From: DATLSM01 sp049585815
Lineage (GTDB): Bacteria > Actinomycetota > Thermoleophilia > Solirubrobacterales > 70-9
Direction of reading: 5' to 3'
Assembly (NCBI GenBank): GCA_049585815.1
Contig: JBAVAR010000035.1
Coordinates: 1-9,773, forward strand
DNA length: 9,773 nt
Below are positions 1 through 9,773 of the stretch, one piece after another. The notes beneath the pieces were generated by a model. The model saw only the letters and a list, made by a program, of their open reading frames with translations, did no database searches and had not been told where the DNA came from. Made by a program: the position numbers and the translations under genes. Each line of letters begins with the position of its first letter. The first letter of the stretch is position 1.

Positions 1-133
1 CGAGTACCTGGAGGCCCGCGACCCCGAGGAACTTCGGCCGGTCACCGAACTGAAGGGCCGGCCGGTCCTGATTGCAGTTGCCGCCAGGGTCGGCGGCGCC
101 CGCCTGATCGACAACGTCCTGATCCAACCCTGA
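1..133 (+). CDS. panC: Pantothenate synthetase (pantoate--beta-alanine ligase), C-terminal fragment
   Basis: This is the last 43 residues of an open frame that enters from the left edge; the first whole codon is at position 2 and the stop is TGA at 131-133. The residues include an 'EYLEARDPEEL' segment followed by 'AVAARVGGARLIDN', which closely matches the conserved C-terminal end of PanC. PanC is a cytosolic enzyme that uses ATP to condense pantoate with beta-alanine through a pantoyl-adenylate, the last step of pantothenate synthesis. The N-terminal Rossmann domain and the HIGH-like ATP site lie outside the window and cannot be checked. panD follows after 17 bp on the same strand and panB follows panD, so the three genes probably form one operon whose promoter is upstream of the window. 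The identification rests on a short segment plus this context. Confidence 0.92.
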   Translation, partial: EYLEARDPEELRPVTELKGRPVLIAVAARVGGARLIDNVLIQP

Positions 134-140
134 ACGGGCA

Positions 141-146
141 GAGGAG
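141..146 (+). promoter_or_regulatory. Ribosome binding site of panD
   Basis: GAGGAG ends 4 bases before the ATG at 151. It selects this ATG over the in-frame ATG at 163 (Met5). That choice also places the self-cleavage site at Gly24-Ser25, the standard PanD numbering. Confidence 0.75.
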
Positions 147-150
147 CCAA

Positions 151-531
151 ATGCAAAGACAGATGCTTAAGTCGAAGATTCACCGGGCGACGGTGAGCGA
201 CTGCGACGTCGATTACATCGGCAGCATCACCATCGACACCGAGCTGATGGCAGGCGCCGATCTGATCACCAATGAGCAGGTCCACGTATGGGATATCGAC
301 AATGGCGCCCGCTTTGTCACCTACGTGATCGACGGCGAGGCGGGTACGGGAACGATGCAGGTCAATGGTGCCGCTGCGCACCTGACCCGGCCCGGGCACA
401 AGATCATCGTCGCCTCGTTTGGGGCCTACGACGAGAGCGACCTGGAGCGCTACTCGCCCGTGGTGGTTCATGTCGATGAGGCAAACCGCACCGTCGCGGT
501 CGACAGCCATCCGGAGGTGCTCCTCTCATGA
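151..531 (+). CDS. panD: Aspartate 1-decarboxylase precursor (pyruvoyl enzyme)
   Basis: PanD decarboxylates L-aspartate to beta-alanine in the cytosol, supplying the beta-alanine used by PanC. The 126-residue proenzyme has the usual family length. Key residues sit at the same numbers as in the E. coli enzyme: Lys9, His11, the Gly24-Ser25 bond where the chain cleaves itself to form the pyruvoyl cofactor on Ser25, Arg54 that binds substrate, and Thr57 and Tyr58 that take part in cleavage and catalysis. The N-terminal 'MLKSKIHRATV' motif is typical of bacterial PanD. It lies 17 bp after panC and overlaps panB by ATGA (528-531), so translation of panD and panB is probably coupled. From family knowledge, the maturation factor PanZ/PanM is restricted to enterobacteria, so this proenzyme probably matures by itself (inference). 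Nothing in the sequence looks defective. Confidence 0.98.
   Translation: MQRQMLKSKIHRATVSDCDVDYIGSITIDTELMAGADLITNEQVHVWDIDNGARFVTYVIDGEAGTGTMQVNGAAAHLTRPGHKIIVASFGAYDESDLERYSPVVVHVDEANRTVAVDSHPEVLLS
513..518 (+). promoter_or_regulatory. Ribosome binding site of panB
   Basis: GGAGGT lies inside the end of panD, 9 bases before the ATG at 528. It supports the ATGA-overlap start over the later in-frame ATG at 606 (Met27). Confidence 0.7.
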
Positions 532-1463
532 GCTCGGGCGTGCGCCGACGGACTCCGTATTTCAACGGCCAGCAAGAGCCGGTAACCCTCCCCCGTCTTG
601 CCGAGATGAAGGCGGCCGGCGAACCGATCGTGATGGTCACCGCCTATGACTTTCCATCTGCGAAGGCGGCCGAGGAGGCCGGCGTAGATATCGTCTTGGT
701 CGGTGACACCGCGGCGATGGTCGTCCTCGGCTATCCCGGCACCGAGCCAGTCTCGATGGAGGAGATGGTGATGCTCGGCAAGGCTGTCCGCCGCGGCTTG
801 AGGGCGCCGCTGATGGTCGGTGATATGCCGATGGGCAGCTATGAGGCGAGCAACGAGACCGCGGTGACCAATGCCCAGCGCCTGGTCAAGGAAACCGGCT
901 GCCAGGTGGTCAAGTTGGAGGCGGGAGGCACGTCCGTCGAGCGGGCTCGGGCGATCGTCAGATCGGGCATTCCGGTGATGGGCCACGTGGGGCTAACCCC
1001 GCAAACTGCCACAGCGCTCGGCGGCTACAAGACCCAGGGCAAGACCGCCGAGGGAGCGATCCAGCTGTGCGAGGACGCCCTGGCGCTGCAATCGGTCGGC
1101 TGCTTTGCGATCGTCTTCGAGGCCGTCCCTGCCGCTATCACCGAGGCGATCGTCGAGCGGCTCGAGATTCCCACGATCGGCATCGGCGCCGGTCCGGCCA
1201 CCGCCGGCCAGGTGCTCGTTTTCCACGATCTGCTGGGAATTAGCACCGGCCATCTGGCGAAGTTCGTCAAGCGCTACGCCGATGTTCACGGCGAGATCGT
1301 GCGAGGGTTGAGCGAATACAGCGACGAGGTTCGCTCACGCCACTTCCCGGAACCCGACAACGTCTACAGCATCGAGCCCGCCGAGCTGGATGCGTTCAAG
1401 CGATATCTGGATCAGGAGAGCCTGGTCTCCCAGAAGGCCTGGGACTGGGAGCCGCTTCCCTGA
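528..1463 (+). CDS. panB: 3-methyl-2-oxobutanoate hydroxymethyltransferase (ketopantoate hydroxymethyltransferase)
   Basis: PanB transfers a hydroxymethyl group from 5,10-methylenetetrahydrofolate to 2-oxoisovalerate, giving ketopantoate, the first committed step of pantothenate synthesis. It is a cytosolic TIM-barrel enzyme, normally a decamer. The expected signature runs are present: 'MVTAYD' (36-41), the metal ligands Asp60 (in VGD), Asp99 (in GDMP) and Glu131 (in KLEAG), the catalytic Glu198 in 'VFEAVP', and 'IPTIGIGAGP' (214-223). The 311-residue length exceeds the roughly 264 of E. coli PanB. The excess is about 20 residues at the N-terminus and about 30 after 'HFPEPDNVYS', ending in 'WDWEPLP'. 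The last 22 codons are antisense to the end of the neighbouring acyltransferase gene. One family-loop residue differs: 'GPATAGQVL', where relatives usually have Asp before the Gly-Gln. The gene is the last in a panC-panD-panB operon. Confidence 0.98.
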   Translation: MSSGVRRRTPYFNGQQEPVTLPRLAEMKAAGEPIVMVTAYDFPSAKAAEEAGVDIVLVGDTAAMVVLGYPGTEPVSMEEMVMLGKAVRRGLRAPLMVGDMPMGSYEASNETAVTNAQRLVKETGCQVVKLEAGGTSVERARAIVRSGIPVMGHVGLTPQTATALGGYKTQGKTAEGAIQLCEDALALQSVGCFAIVFEAVPAAITEAIVERLEIPTIGIGAGPATAGQVLVFHDLLGISTGHLAKFVKRYADVHGEIVRGLSEYSDEVRSRHFPEPDNVYSIEPAELDAFKRYLDQESLVSQKAWDWEPLP

Positions 1464-2037
1464 ACTGGATCTGGCGGATCACCTTCGCCGGGGCCCCGGC
1501 CGCGACCACGCCTGAGGGTAGGTCCCTGGTCACCACGGAGTTGGCGCCGACCACACAGCGCTCACCGACGCTGACGCCGCTGGTGATAACGCAATTGGCC
1601 CCAAACCAACAGTTTGAGCCGATCTCAACCGCTCCCTTGGAGGTGAAGCCCTGCTCGGTGACGGGGATATCGGGGTCATCGAAGCGGTGCTCGGCATCGC
1701 CGACGAAGCAGCCGTTGGCAAACATCGTGTGATCCCCAATCGAAATTCGGTCAGAGGCCGCGAGCATCGTGTTGCGGTTGAGGAAACAACCGGCTCCGAT
1801 CTCGATTCTTGCTCGCGGGGCGAGTGTGAGCCAGCACCCCGGCTCAAACAGCGTGCCCTCACCAACCTTGAGGCGGCCCTCGTCAAGTGCCTCCAGCACC
1901 TCGCCCTCGATCGGAGGGCGAATGAAGAACCCCCCACTGGCGGCGTGGCGGGCGAGCCGCCAACGACGCAGGGGACGGTGGTTTCGCTGATACCAGCGGC
2001 GCTTTGCCCACCAGATCCGCCAGCCGCGCTGGTTCAT
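1396..2037 (-). CDS. Hexapeptide-repeat (left-handed beta-helix) acyltransferase
   Basis: This 213-residue protein contains repeated [LIV]-G-x-x hexapeptides from about residue 55 to 190, which form a triangular left-handed beta-helix. The end of the helix has the maltose/galactoside O-acetyltransferase signature: His117 in 'DAEHRFDD' as the likely catalytic base, then 'IGSNCWFGANCVI', 'GANSVVTRDLP' and 'AAGAPAKVIR'. Such enzymes are usually cytosolic trimers that move an acetyl or other acyl group from acyl-CoA to a sugar or related acceptor; the acceptor here cannot be read from the sequence. The first 32 residues are strongly basic and rich in Trp and Arg, which could bind membrane or nucleic acid (inference). 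The last 20 or so residues, rich in Pro, Ser, Arg and Gly, lie past the helix and are encoded antisense to panB. The ATG at 2037 follows AAGGA on the minus strand. The gene is divergent from the kinase, with 31 bp between them. A serine acetyltransferase (CysE) is less likely because the CysE N-terminal helical domain is missing. Confidence 0.88.
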   Translation of the reverse strand: MNQRGWRIWWAKRRWYQRNHRPLRRWRLARHAASGGFFIRPPIEGEVLEALDEGRLKVGEGTLFEPGCWLTLAPRARIEIGAGCFLNRNTMLAASDRISIGDHTMFANGCFVGDAEHRFDDPDIPVTEQGFTSKGAVEIGSNCWFGANCVITSGVSVGERCVVGANSVVTRDLPSGVVAAGAPAKVIRQIQFREAAPSPRPSGRPGSPDPDIA

Positions 2038-2045
2038 CCATCCTT

Positions 2046-2051
2046 ACGTTA
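2046..2051 (-). promoter_or_regulatory. Candidate -10 element of the acyltransferase gene
   Basis: Read on the minus strand this is TAACGT, fitting the actinobacterial TANNNT pattern, with 8 bases (AAGGATGG) between it and the ATG at 2037. The transcript would have a leader of only a base or two, so the AAGGA may lie in DNA only and not in the mRNA. No good -35 element is visible. This is a pattern match only. Confidence 0.35.
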
Positions 2052-2056
2052 CGACG

Positions 2057-2062
2057 TAGACT
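2057..2062 (+). promoter_or_regulatory. Candidate -10 element for a leaderless kinase transcript
   Basis: TAGACT fits TANNNT and is followed by exactly 6 bases and then the GTG start at 2069. That puts the G of the start codon at +1. No Shine-Dalgarno sequence is present between 2038 and 2068, which is what a leaderless mRNA would show. A -35 region would fall over the start codon of the divergent acyltransferase and is weak (TTCATC at 18-bp spacing). Confidence 0.5.
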
Positions 2063-2068
2063 GCCCAC

Positions 2069-3028
2069 GTGGCTGAGCTGCGCGGTGGAATCGATCTCGG
2101 CGGGACGAAGATCCAGACGGCCGTTGTCGACCGCGGCGGCAAGGTGCTGGGGGAATCCCGCCGGCCGACTCCCACCAGCGGCGGCCCCCAGGACGTGGCC
2201 GAGGCGATGGCCGGCGCCCTGCGCGAGGCGGCCGGGGAGGCGGGGGTTAAGAGCGGCGGCCTCGACGGGGTCGGAGTCGGCTCACCGGGGGACGTCGACG
2301 GAGCAACCGGCGTCGTCACCGGCGCCCGCAACCTGCCCGGCTGGGAGGGCAGCTTCCCGCTCGCCGAGGTGCTGCAGAAGGATCTCGGCGCCGATGTGCG
2401 GGTCGGAAACGACGTCCAGGTCGCCACTGAGGCCGAGTTTCACCTCGGCGCGGGGCGCGAGTTCCACAGCCTAATCGGAGTCTTCTGGGGGACCGGCGTC
2501 GGCGGCGGGCTGGTGCTCGGCGGAAATCCCTGGCTCGGTCGCGGGGCCGCCGGGGAGATCGGCCACATGGTCGTCAAGCGCGGCGGCGCCAAGTGCCCCT
2601 GCGGGCGCAAGGGTTGCCTGGAGGCATACGCGGGAAGGGCGGCGATGGAGGCCGAGGCCCGACGCCAGCACGAGGAGGGGGTGAAGACCGACCTCTTCAA
2701 ACTGATGCGCAAACACGACCGCGACCGGCTGACAAGCGGCATCTGGGAGCGAGCCCTCGATCATGGGGACCACCTGGCCGAGGACCTGATCCACCGCGCG
2801 GTCGAGGCTTTGGGCACCGGGATAGCCTCGGCCGTCAACCTGCTCGACCCGGATGCGGTGATCATCGGCGGTGGCCTCGGCGTGCGCTTCGGCGAGCGCT
2901 ACATGGAGCCGCTGACCAAGGAGATGGGCAAGCACCTCTTCGTCGACGAGCGTCCGCCGGCCGTGCGCGTCGCCTCGCTCGGAGACCTCGGCGGCGCGAT
3001 CGGCGCCTCCCTCCTGTTCGCGCGGTAG
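2069..3028 (+). CDS. ROK-family sugar kinase, probable glucokinase
   Basis: This 319-residue kinase most likely phosphorylates glucose (or a related hexose or N-acetylhexosamine) with ATP in the cytosol. ROK hallmarks appear in order: the phosphate-binding loop 'DLGGTK' (9-14), Asn114 and the catalytic base Asp115 in 'VGNDV', a second phosphate-binding 'GTGVGGG' (141-147), Glu163 and His166 in 'GEIGH', and the zinc site 'CPCGRKGCLE' with Cys176, Cys178 and Cys183. The C-terminal adenosine-binding part is 'AVIIGGGLG'. Length matches stand-alone ROK glucokinases such as Streptomyces GlkA. There is no N-terminal helix-turn-helix, so it is not a ROK repressor. The start is GTG with no ribosome binding site and a -10-like TAGACT 6 bases upstream. 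Fructokinase, N-acetylglucosamine kinase and mannokinase share these motifs, so the substrate is not settled. It converges with uvrA, with 8 bp between the stop codons. Confidence 0.92.
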   Translation: MAELRGGIDLGGTKIQTAVVDRGGKVLGESRRPTPTSGGPQDVAEAMAGALREAAGEAGVKSGGLDGVGVGSPGDVDGATGVVTGARNLPGWEGSFPLAEVLQKDLGADVRVGNDVQVATEAEFHLGAGREFHSLIGVFWGTGVGGGLVLGGNPWLGRGAAGEIGHMVVKRGGAKCPCGRKGCLEAYAGRAAMEAEARRQHEEGVKTDLFKLMRKHDRDRLTSGIWERALDHGDHLAEDLIHRAVEALGTGIASAVNLLDPDAVIIGGGLGVRFGERYMEPLTKEMGKHLFVDERPPAVRVASLGDLGGAIGASLLFAR

Positions 3029-3036
3029 GGCCCGAT

Positions 3037-5916
<2,880 letters not shown>

Positions 5917-5924
5917 TGGGCTCG

Positions 5925-5930
5925 ATTCTA
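5925..5930 (-). promoter_or_regulatory. Candidate -10 element of uvrA
   Basis: On the minus strand this reads TAGAAT, a good TANNNT match, with 8 bases before the GTG start of uvrA. Transcription would begin a base or two before the start codon, and no Shine-Dalgarno sequence lies between. The LexA-type box sits immediately upstream, where a -10/-35 spacer would be. Confidence 0.5.
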
Positions 5931-5937
5931 CGCAGGC

Positions 5938-5949
5938 GAACGGTTGTTC
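5938..5949 (+). promoter_or_regulatory. LexA/SOS box (GAAC-N4-GTTC) upstream of uvrA
   Basis: The sequence GAAC-GGTT-GTTC is an exact copy of the Gram-positive/actinobacterial LexA (DinR) core. With the flanking C at 5937 and C at 5950 it matches 13 of 14 positions of the Bacillus consensus CGAACRNRYGTTYC. It lies in the 36-bp gap between the uvrB stop and the uvrA start, just upstream of the TAGAAT -10 element, where a bound repressor would block RNA polymerase. No other exact GAAC-N4-GTTC was found by eye in the window. uvrA is a classic SOS gene, which strengthens the assignment; LexA binding itself is inferred. Confidence 0.75.
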
Positions 5950-5952
5950 CCC

Positions 5953-7950
<1,998 letters not shown>

Positions 7951-7956
7951 CTGATG

Positions 7957-7962
7957 AACATA
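7957..7962 (-). promoter_or_regulatory. Candidate -10 element for a leaderless uvrB transcript
   Basis: TATGTT on the minus strand fits TANNNT and is followed by 6 bases (CATCAG) and the GTG at 7950. This is the same geometry as at the kinase start. No usable ribosome binding site precedes that GTG. The -35 region is not recognisable, so the promoter call rests on the hexamer and its spacing. Confidence 0.45.
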
Positions 7963-8038
7963 GCGAGGGACCCGAACGAGCCCGGCGGCGAGACCTCCTA
8001 CGTCCGCAGTTTCGTCCGATTCAGCGGATGCAGTTCGG

Positions 8039-8050
8039 GGATCGCGATCC
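8039..8050. repeat. Perfect 12-bp palindrome upstream of uvrB
   Basis: GGATCGCGATCC is a perfect inverted repeat with no spacer, located about 90 bp upstream of the proposed uvrB start and next to TTGACG on the minus strand. It could be an operator half-site pair for a dimeric regulator, but GC-rich DNA gives such short palindromes by chance and no matching known operator is recognised. Confidence 0.35.
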
Positions 8051-8091
8051 GTCAACACCTCGAGCCAAGCTGAGGGATCCCGGCTTCATCT

Positions 8092-8109
8092 GCCAGCGGC
8101 ACCGCCGGC
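8092..8109 (-). terminator. Weak GC hairpin downstream of the exported-protein gene
   Basis: The arms GCCAGCG and CGCCGGC (8092-8098 and 8103-8109) pair with one mismatch around a 4-base loop. The hairpin lies about 115 bp past the stop of the minus-strand gene ending at 8225. There is no T-run, so it could be an actinobacterial-type U-less terminator or simply GC-rich chance pairing. Confidence 0.2.
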
Positions 8110-8224
8110 CTGCCCGGACACGCGACTCAGGCTCACCGTCGCCCTCGACACTGCCCCCGAGTCCTGCCGCGATCCCCTCGGTCGGGAGGCCGCTCAGATC
8201 AGCCCATACACCGCGGCCCAGGTG

Positions 8225-8749
8225 CTAGGGAAGAAACTGCTGGAGCAGACCGCCGGCGGGGGCGAGCAGGTTCTGGACGTTGTCGAGCAGCGAGCGAGCA
8301 TCCTGGATCAGTTTGATCGCCTGGCCGATCGGGATGTTCTGGACGGTGGAGCGAAGCGGCGCGGCGATCAGAGGGCTGATAGCGCCCGCTCGTTCGGCAT
8401 CGTCAATCGCGCGTTCCAGGCCGGCGCGGATCGCCCCGGCCAGCCTCGCTGGCCCAATCCCGTAGCGGCGGGCGAAGGCCGCCCGCGATTGCGGGCTCGC
8501 CAGCGTTCGCGCCAGCGCCTCGCGCGTCACCCCGAGCTTGCAGGCGGCCCCGTCGAGGGCCGAGAGGGAAAACTGCTCGGCAATCGCCTGGATGCCTTCG
8601 GGGTTACCCCAGGGCCGCGGCTTGCAGGGGTTCTGGGTCTTGGCCGGCACGTATGAGGCACCGCCTGCCGCGAGGTAGGAGCCGGCCAGCGCGACCGCGG
8701 CGAGCAGCGAGCCGGCGATAAGCAGACGTCCCCTCGACTTGGCACTCAC
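8225..8749 (-). CDS. Small exported or membrane-anchored protein of unknown function
   Basis: I do not recognise a named family. From the GTG at 8749 the product has 174 residues: a short basic start (SAKSRGR), one hydrophobic segment of about 19 residues (8-26) that could be a signal peptide or membrane anchor, then a part outside the cytoplasm. That part has exactly two cysteines, one in 'NPCKPRPW' and one in 'GAACKLG', which could form a disulfide. The rest is predicted mainly helical, with 'LGVTREALARTL' and 'GIGPARLAGAIRAGL' repeating an LGV/GI-x-x-x-x-L pattern, and a hydrophobic C-terminal helix ending in 'QQFLP'. The hydrophobic segment has no lipobox cysteine. The frame is open to a GTG at 8791, but GAGGTG at 8755-8760 points to 8749 or the adjacent GTG at 8752. 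It follows the MFS gene by 64 bp on the same strand and may share its transcript. Confidence 0.72.
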   Translation of the reverse strand: MSAKSRGRLLIAGSLLAAVALAGSYLAAGGASYVPAKTQNPCKPRPWGNPEGIQAIAEQFSLSALDGAACKLGVTREALARTLASPQSRAAFARRYGIGPARLAGAIRAGLERAIDDAERAGAISPLIAAPLRSTVQNIPIGQAIKLIQDARSLLDNVQNLLAPAGGLLQQFLP

Positions 8750-8754
8750 CACGA

Positions 8755-8760
8755 CACCTC
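8755..8760 (-). promoter_or_regulatory. Ribosome binding site of the exported-protein gene
   Basis: GAGGTG on the minus strand ends 5 bases before the GTG at 8749 and 2 bases before the GTG at 8752. It argues against the GTG at 8791, which has no such site and would place 14 residues before the basic start of the signal segment. Confidence 0.55.
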
Positions 8761-8766
8761 GCGCTG

Positions 8767-8779
8767 GGCGCCTGGCGCC
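8767..8779 (-). repeat. GGCGCC-A-GGCGCC hairpin between the MFS and exported-protein genes
   Basis: On the minus strand two GGCGCC palindromes are separated by one base; folded, they give a 5-bp all-GC stem with a 3-base loop. It lies about 35 bp after the MFS stop and 7 bp before the ribosome binding site of the next gene. It may weaken read-through or sit in the leader of the downstream gene, but there is no T-run and the stem is short. Confidence 0.3.
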
Positions 8780-8813
8780 AATACCGAGCACTGAGCCGGG
8801 GCTCGATTCGCGC

Positions 8814-9773
8814 TCAAAGCTCCACCCGCCTGGCTAGGCCGATCGGGACAAGCGCCAACAAGCCGAGCAGGGCCGCGAGGAGAAAGGAGGGGCTGAAGGC
8901 GTGGGTGGCTCCGCGATTGAGCTGATCCTGGAGTTCGCTGCGGAGCTGGAGCACTTCTGCCCTTTCACTCGGATCGCTCGGCAGCGGTTCGAAGGCGGGA
9001 CCGATCGTCGGCACCTTCCCCTTCTCCGTCGCCATGCGGGCGGCGATTCGTTCGGCGAGCTCGAGCTTCAGCAACGGTTGCACCTTGGATTCGAGCACGA
9101 CCGCCGTGCCGGCTTCGATCGCATCGTTGCGCTGCTTGGCGATGTCCGCCGTGAAGATCGGTGTCAGTGCCAAAAGTCCAATGACCACGCCGGCATGGCG
9201 GGCGGAAATTGTCCAACCTCCGTGGATCGCCTGCGATGCCCGCCCGCGCAGCGCGGTCTCAGTCAGTGCCGAGAGGACCAGCGATAGCCCGACCCCGACC
9301 AGGACCTGGGGGGGAATGGTGAGGAGGACCTCCGCCCTGGGCAAGAGCCCCAATCCCGCAAGACCGCCAGAGACGAGGATCGCACCGGCCGCCGCCCGCG
9401 CCCTGGCGCTGGGGACCCAGCGGCCAAGACGGCTGCCGAGCAGGGCTGAGAGTGGGATCACCGAGACGATGATCGCTGCGCCGATCGGGCTCAGCCTCCA
9501 GCCTTCGATCAGGAGCAAGACGAGGAGGAAGAGGGCGGCTGCAATCGCCGCGGAGACCATCGCAAGAGCCAGGTTCGCGAGCAGGTGGGGGCGACCGGTG
9601 GGGCGCAGCTCCTGGTCGAGGATCCCGGTCGCGGCCTCGTGTTTTGCGACAGCCAGGATCGGCACCGCGGCGGCGATCGCGAGCGGCGCCTGGAGCAGAA
9701 AGATCGACTGCCAGGAGACGAGTTGGGTGAGGAGCCCGCCGACCGCCGGCCCCAGGGCCGCGCCGGTGGCGCC
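8814..9773 (-). CDS. Major facilitator superfamily transporter, partial (N-terminus outside the window)
   Basis: The minus-strand frame is open to the right edge and gives 319 residues ending at TGA (8814-8816); an apparent GTG start at 9665 is internal. The first visible residues, 'GATGAALGPAVGG' then 'SWQSIFLLQAPLAI', match the antiporter motif C region and following helix of MFS drug:proton antiporters. Eight hydrophobic helices are visible, which would be helices 5-12 of a 12-helix transporter. Between the fourth and fifth of these is 'GSRLGRWVP', like the motif A copy in the loop between helices 8 and 9. A polar, mostly helical insertion of about 80-85 residues rich in Glu, Gln and Lys separates the last two helices and should face outward. 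This loop is short in most MFS proteins. Efflux of a drug or metabolite is the likely role; the substrate is unknown. No regulator gene is in view. Confidence 0.88.
   Translation of the reverse strand, partial: GATGAALGPAVGGLLTQLVSWQSIFLLQAPLAIAAAVPILAVAKHEAATGILDQELRPTGRPHLLANLALAMVSAAIAAALFLLVLLLIEGWRLSPIGAAIIVSVIPLSALLGSRLGRWVPSARARAAAGAILVSGGLAGLGLLPRAEVLLTIPPQVLVGVGLSLVLSALTETALRGRASQAIHGGWTISARHAGVVIGLLALTPIFTADIAKQRNDAIEAGTAVVLESKVQPLLKLELAERIAARMATEKGKVPTIGPAFEPLPSDPSERAEVLQLRSELQDQLNRGATHAFSPSFLLAALLGLLALVPIGLARRVEL

Larger units (their letters stand above)
7951..8224. other. Intergenic region upstream of uvrB
   Basis: This 274-bp stretch separates the stop of the exported-protein gene from the proposed uvrB start. 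It holds a -10-like hexamer (7957-7962), a perfect 12-bp palindrome (8039-8050), a minus-strand TTGACG (8050-8055) resembling a -35 box, and an imperfect GC hairpin (8092-8109). The open frames crossing it on either strand show no recognisable protein. If uvrB in fact starts at 8058, the left 108 bp would be coding. Confidence 0.55.

Noticed and set aside
468..986. A 172-codon minus-strand open frame opposite panD and panB
   Set aside because: It is a shadow of panB, with His/Arg/Asp-rich composition and no domain or ribosome binding site.
7993..8000. A strong Shine-Dalgarno-like TAGGAGGT on the minus strand upstream of uvrB
   Set aside because: No ATG, GTG or TTG lies 4-12 bases downstream in any useful frame, and the nearest in-frame GTG (7950) is over 40 bases away.

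Overview
The window is a GC-rich, gene-dense bacterial chromosome segment carrying housekeeping genes. The likely source is an Actinomycetota member, perhaps class Thermoleophilia (Solirubrobacterales-like). This placement is inferred from GTG starts, TANNNT -10 hexamers placed directly before start codons with no ribosome binding site, a GAAC-N4-GTTC LexA box and actinobacterial-looking proteins. There is no 16S rRNA or other decisive marker, and no tRNA, rRNA, CRISPR array, insertion sequence or phage gene was seen.

Layout. (1) Positions 1-1463, plus strand: the end of panC, then panD and panB, a tight pantothenate operon in which panD and panB overlap by ATGA. (2) Positions 1396-2037, minus strand: a left-handed beta-helix (hexapeptide repeat) acyltransferase whose 3' end runs 68 bp antisense into the end of panB. 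(3) Positions 2069-3028, plus strand: a ROK-family sugar kinase, probably glucokinase, divergent from the acyltransferase across only 31 bp. (4) Positions 3037-7950, minus strand: uvrB followed by uvrA, the damage-recognition and loading subunits of nucleotide excision repair. uvrA converges on the kinase with 8 bp between stop codons. The 36-bp uvrB-uvrA gap holds a LexA/SOS box and a -10 element. (5) Positions 8225-8749, minus strand: a small exported or membrane-anchored protein of unknown function. (6) Positions 8814-9773, minus strand: the C-terminal two thirds of an MFS transporter that enters from the right edge.

How the genes work together. PanD makes beta-alanine, PanB makes ketopantoate, and PanC (after PanE or IlvC reduces ketopantoate) joins the products into pantothenate, the coenzyme A precursor. 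UvrA and UvrB find and verify bulky DNA lesions for UvrC; no uvrC is in the window. The acyltransferase, kinase, exported protein and transporter have no evident link to these pathways.

I found no undescribed biological system here. The points most worth a second look are regulatory and architectural: the SOS box between uvrB and uvrA, a recurring leaderless promoter arrangement, back-to-back promoters in a 31-bp gap, and C-terminal extensions of panB and the acyltransferase that lie antisense to each other.
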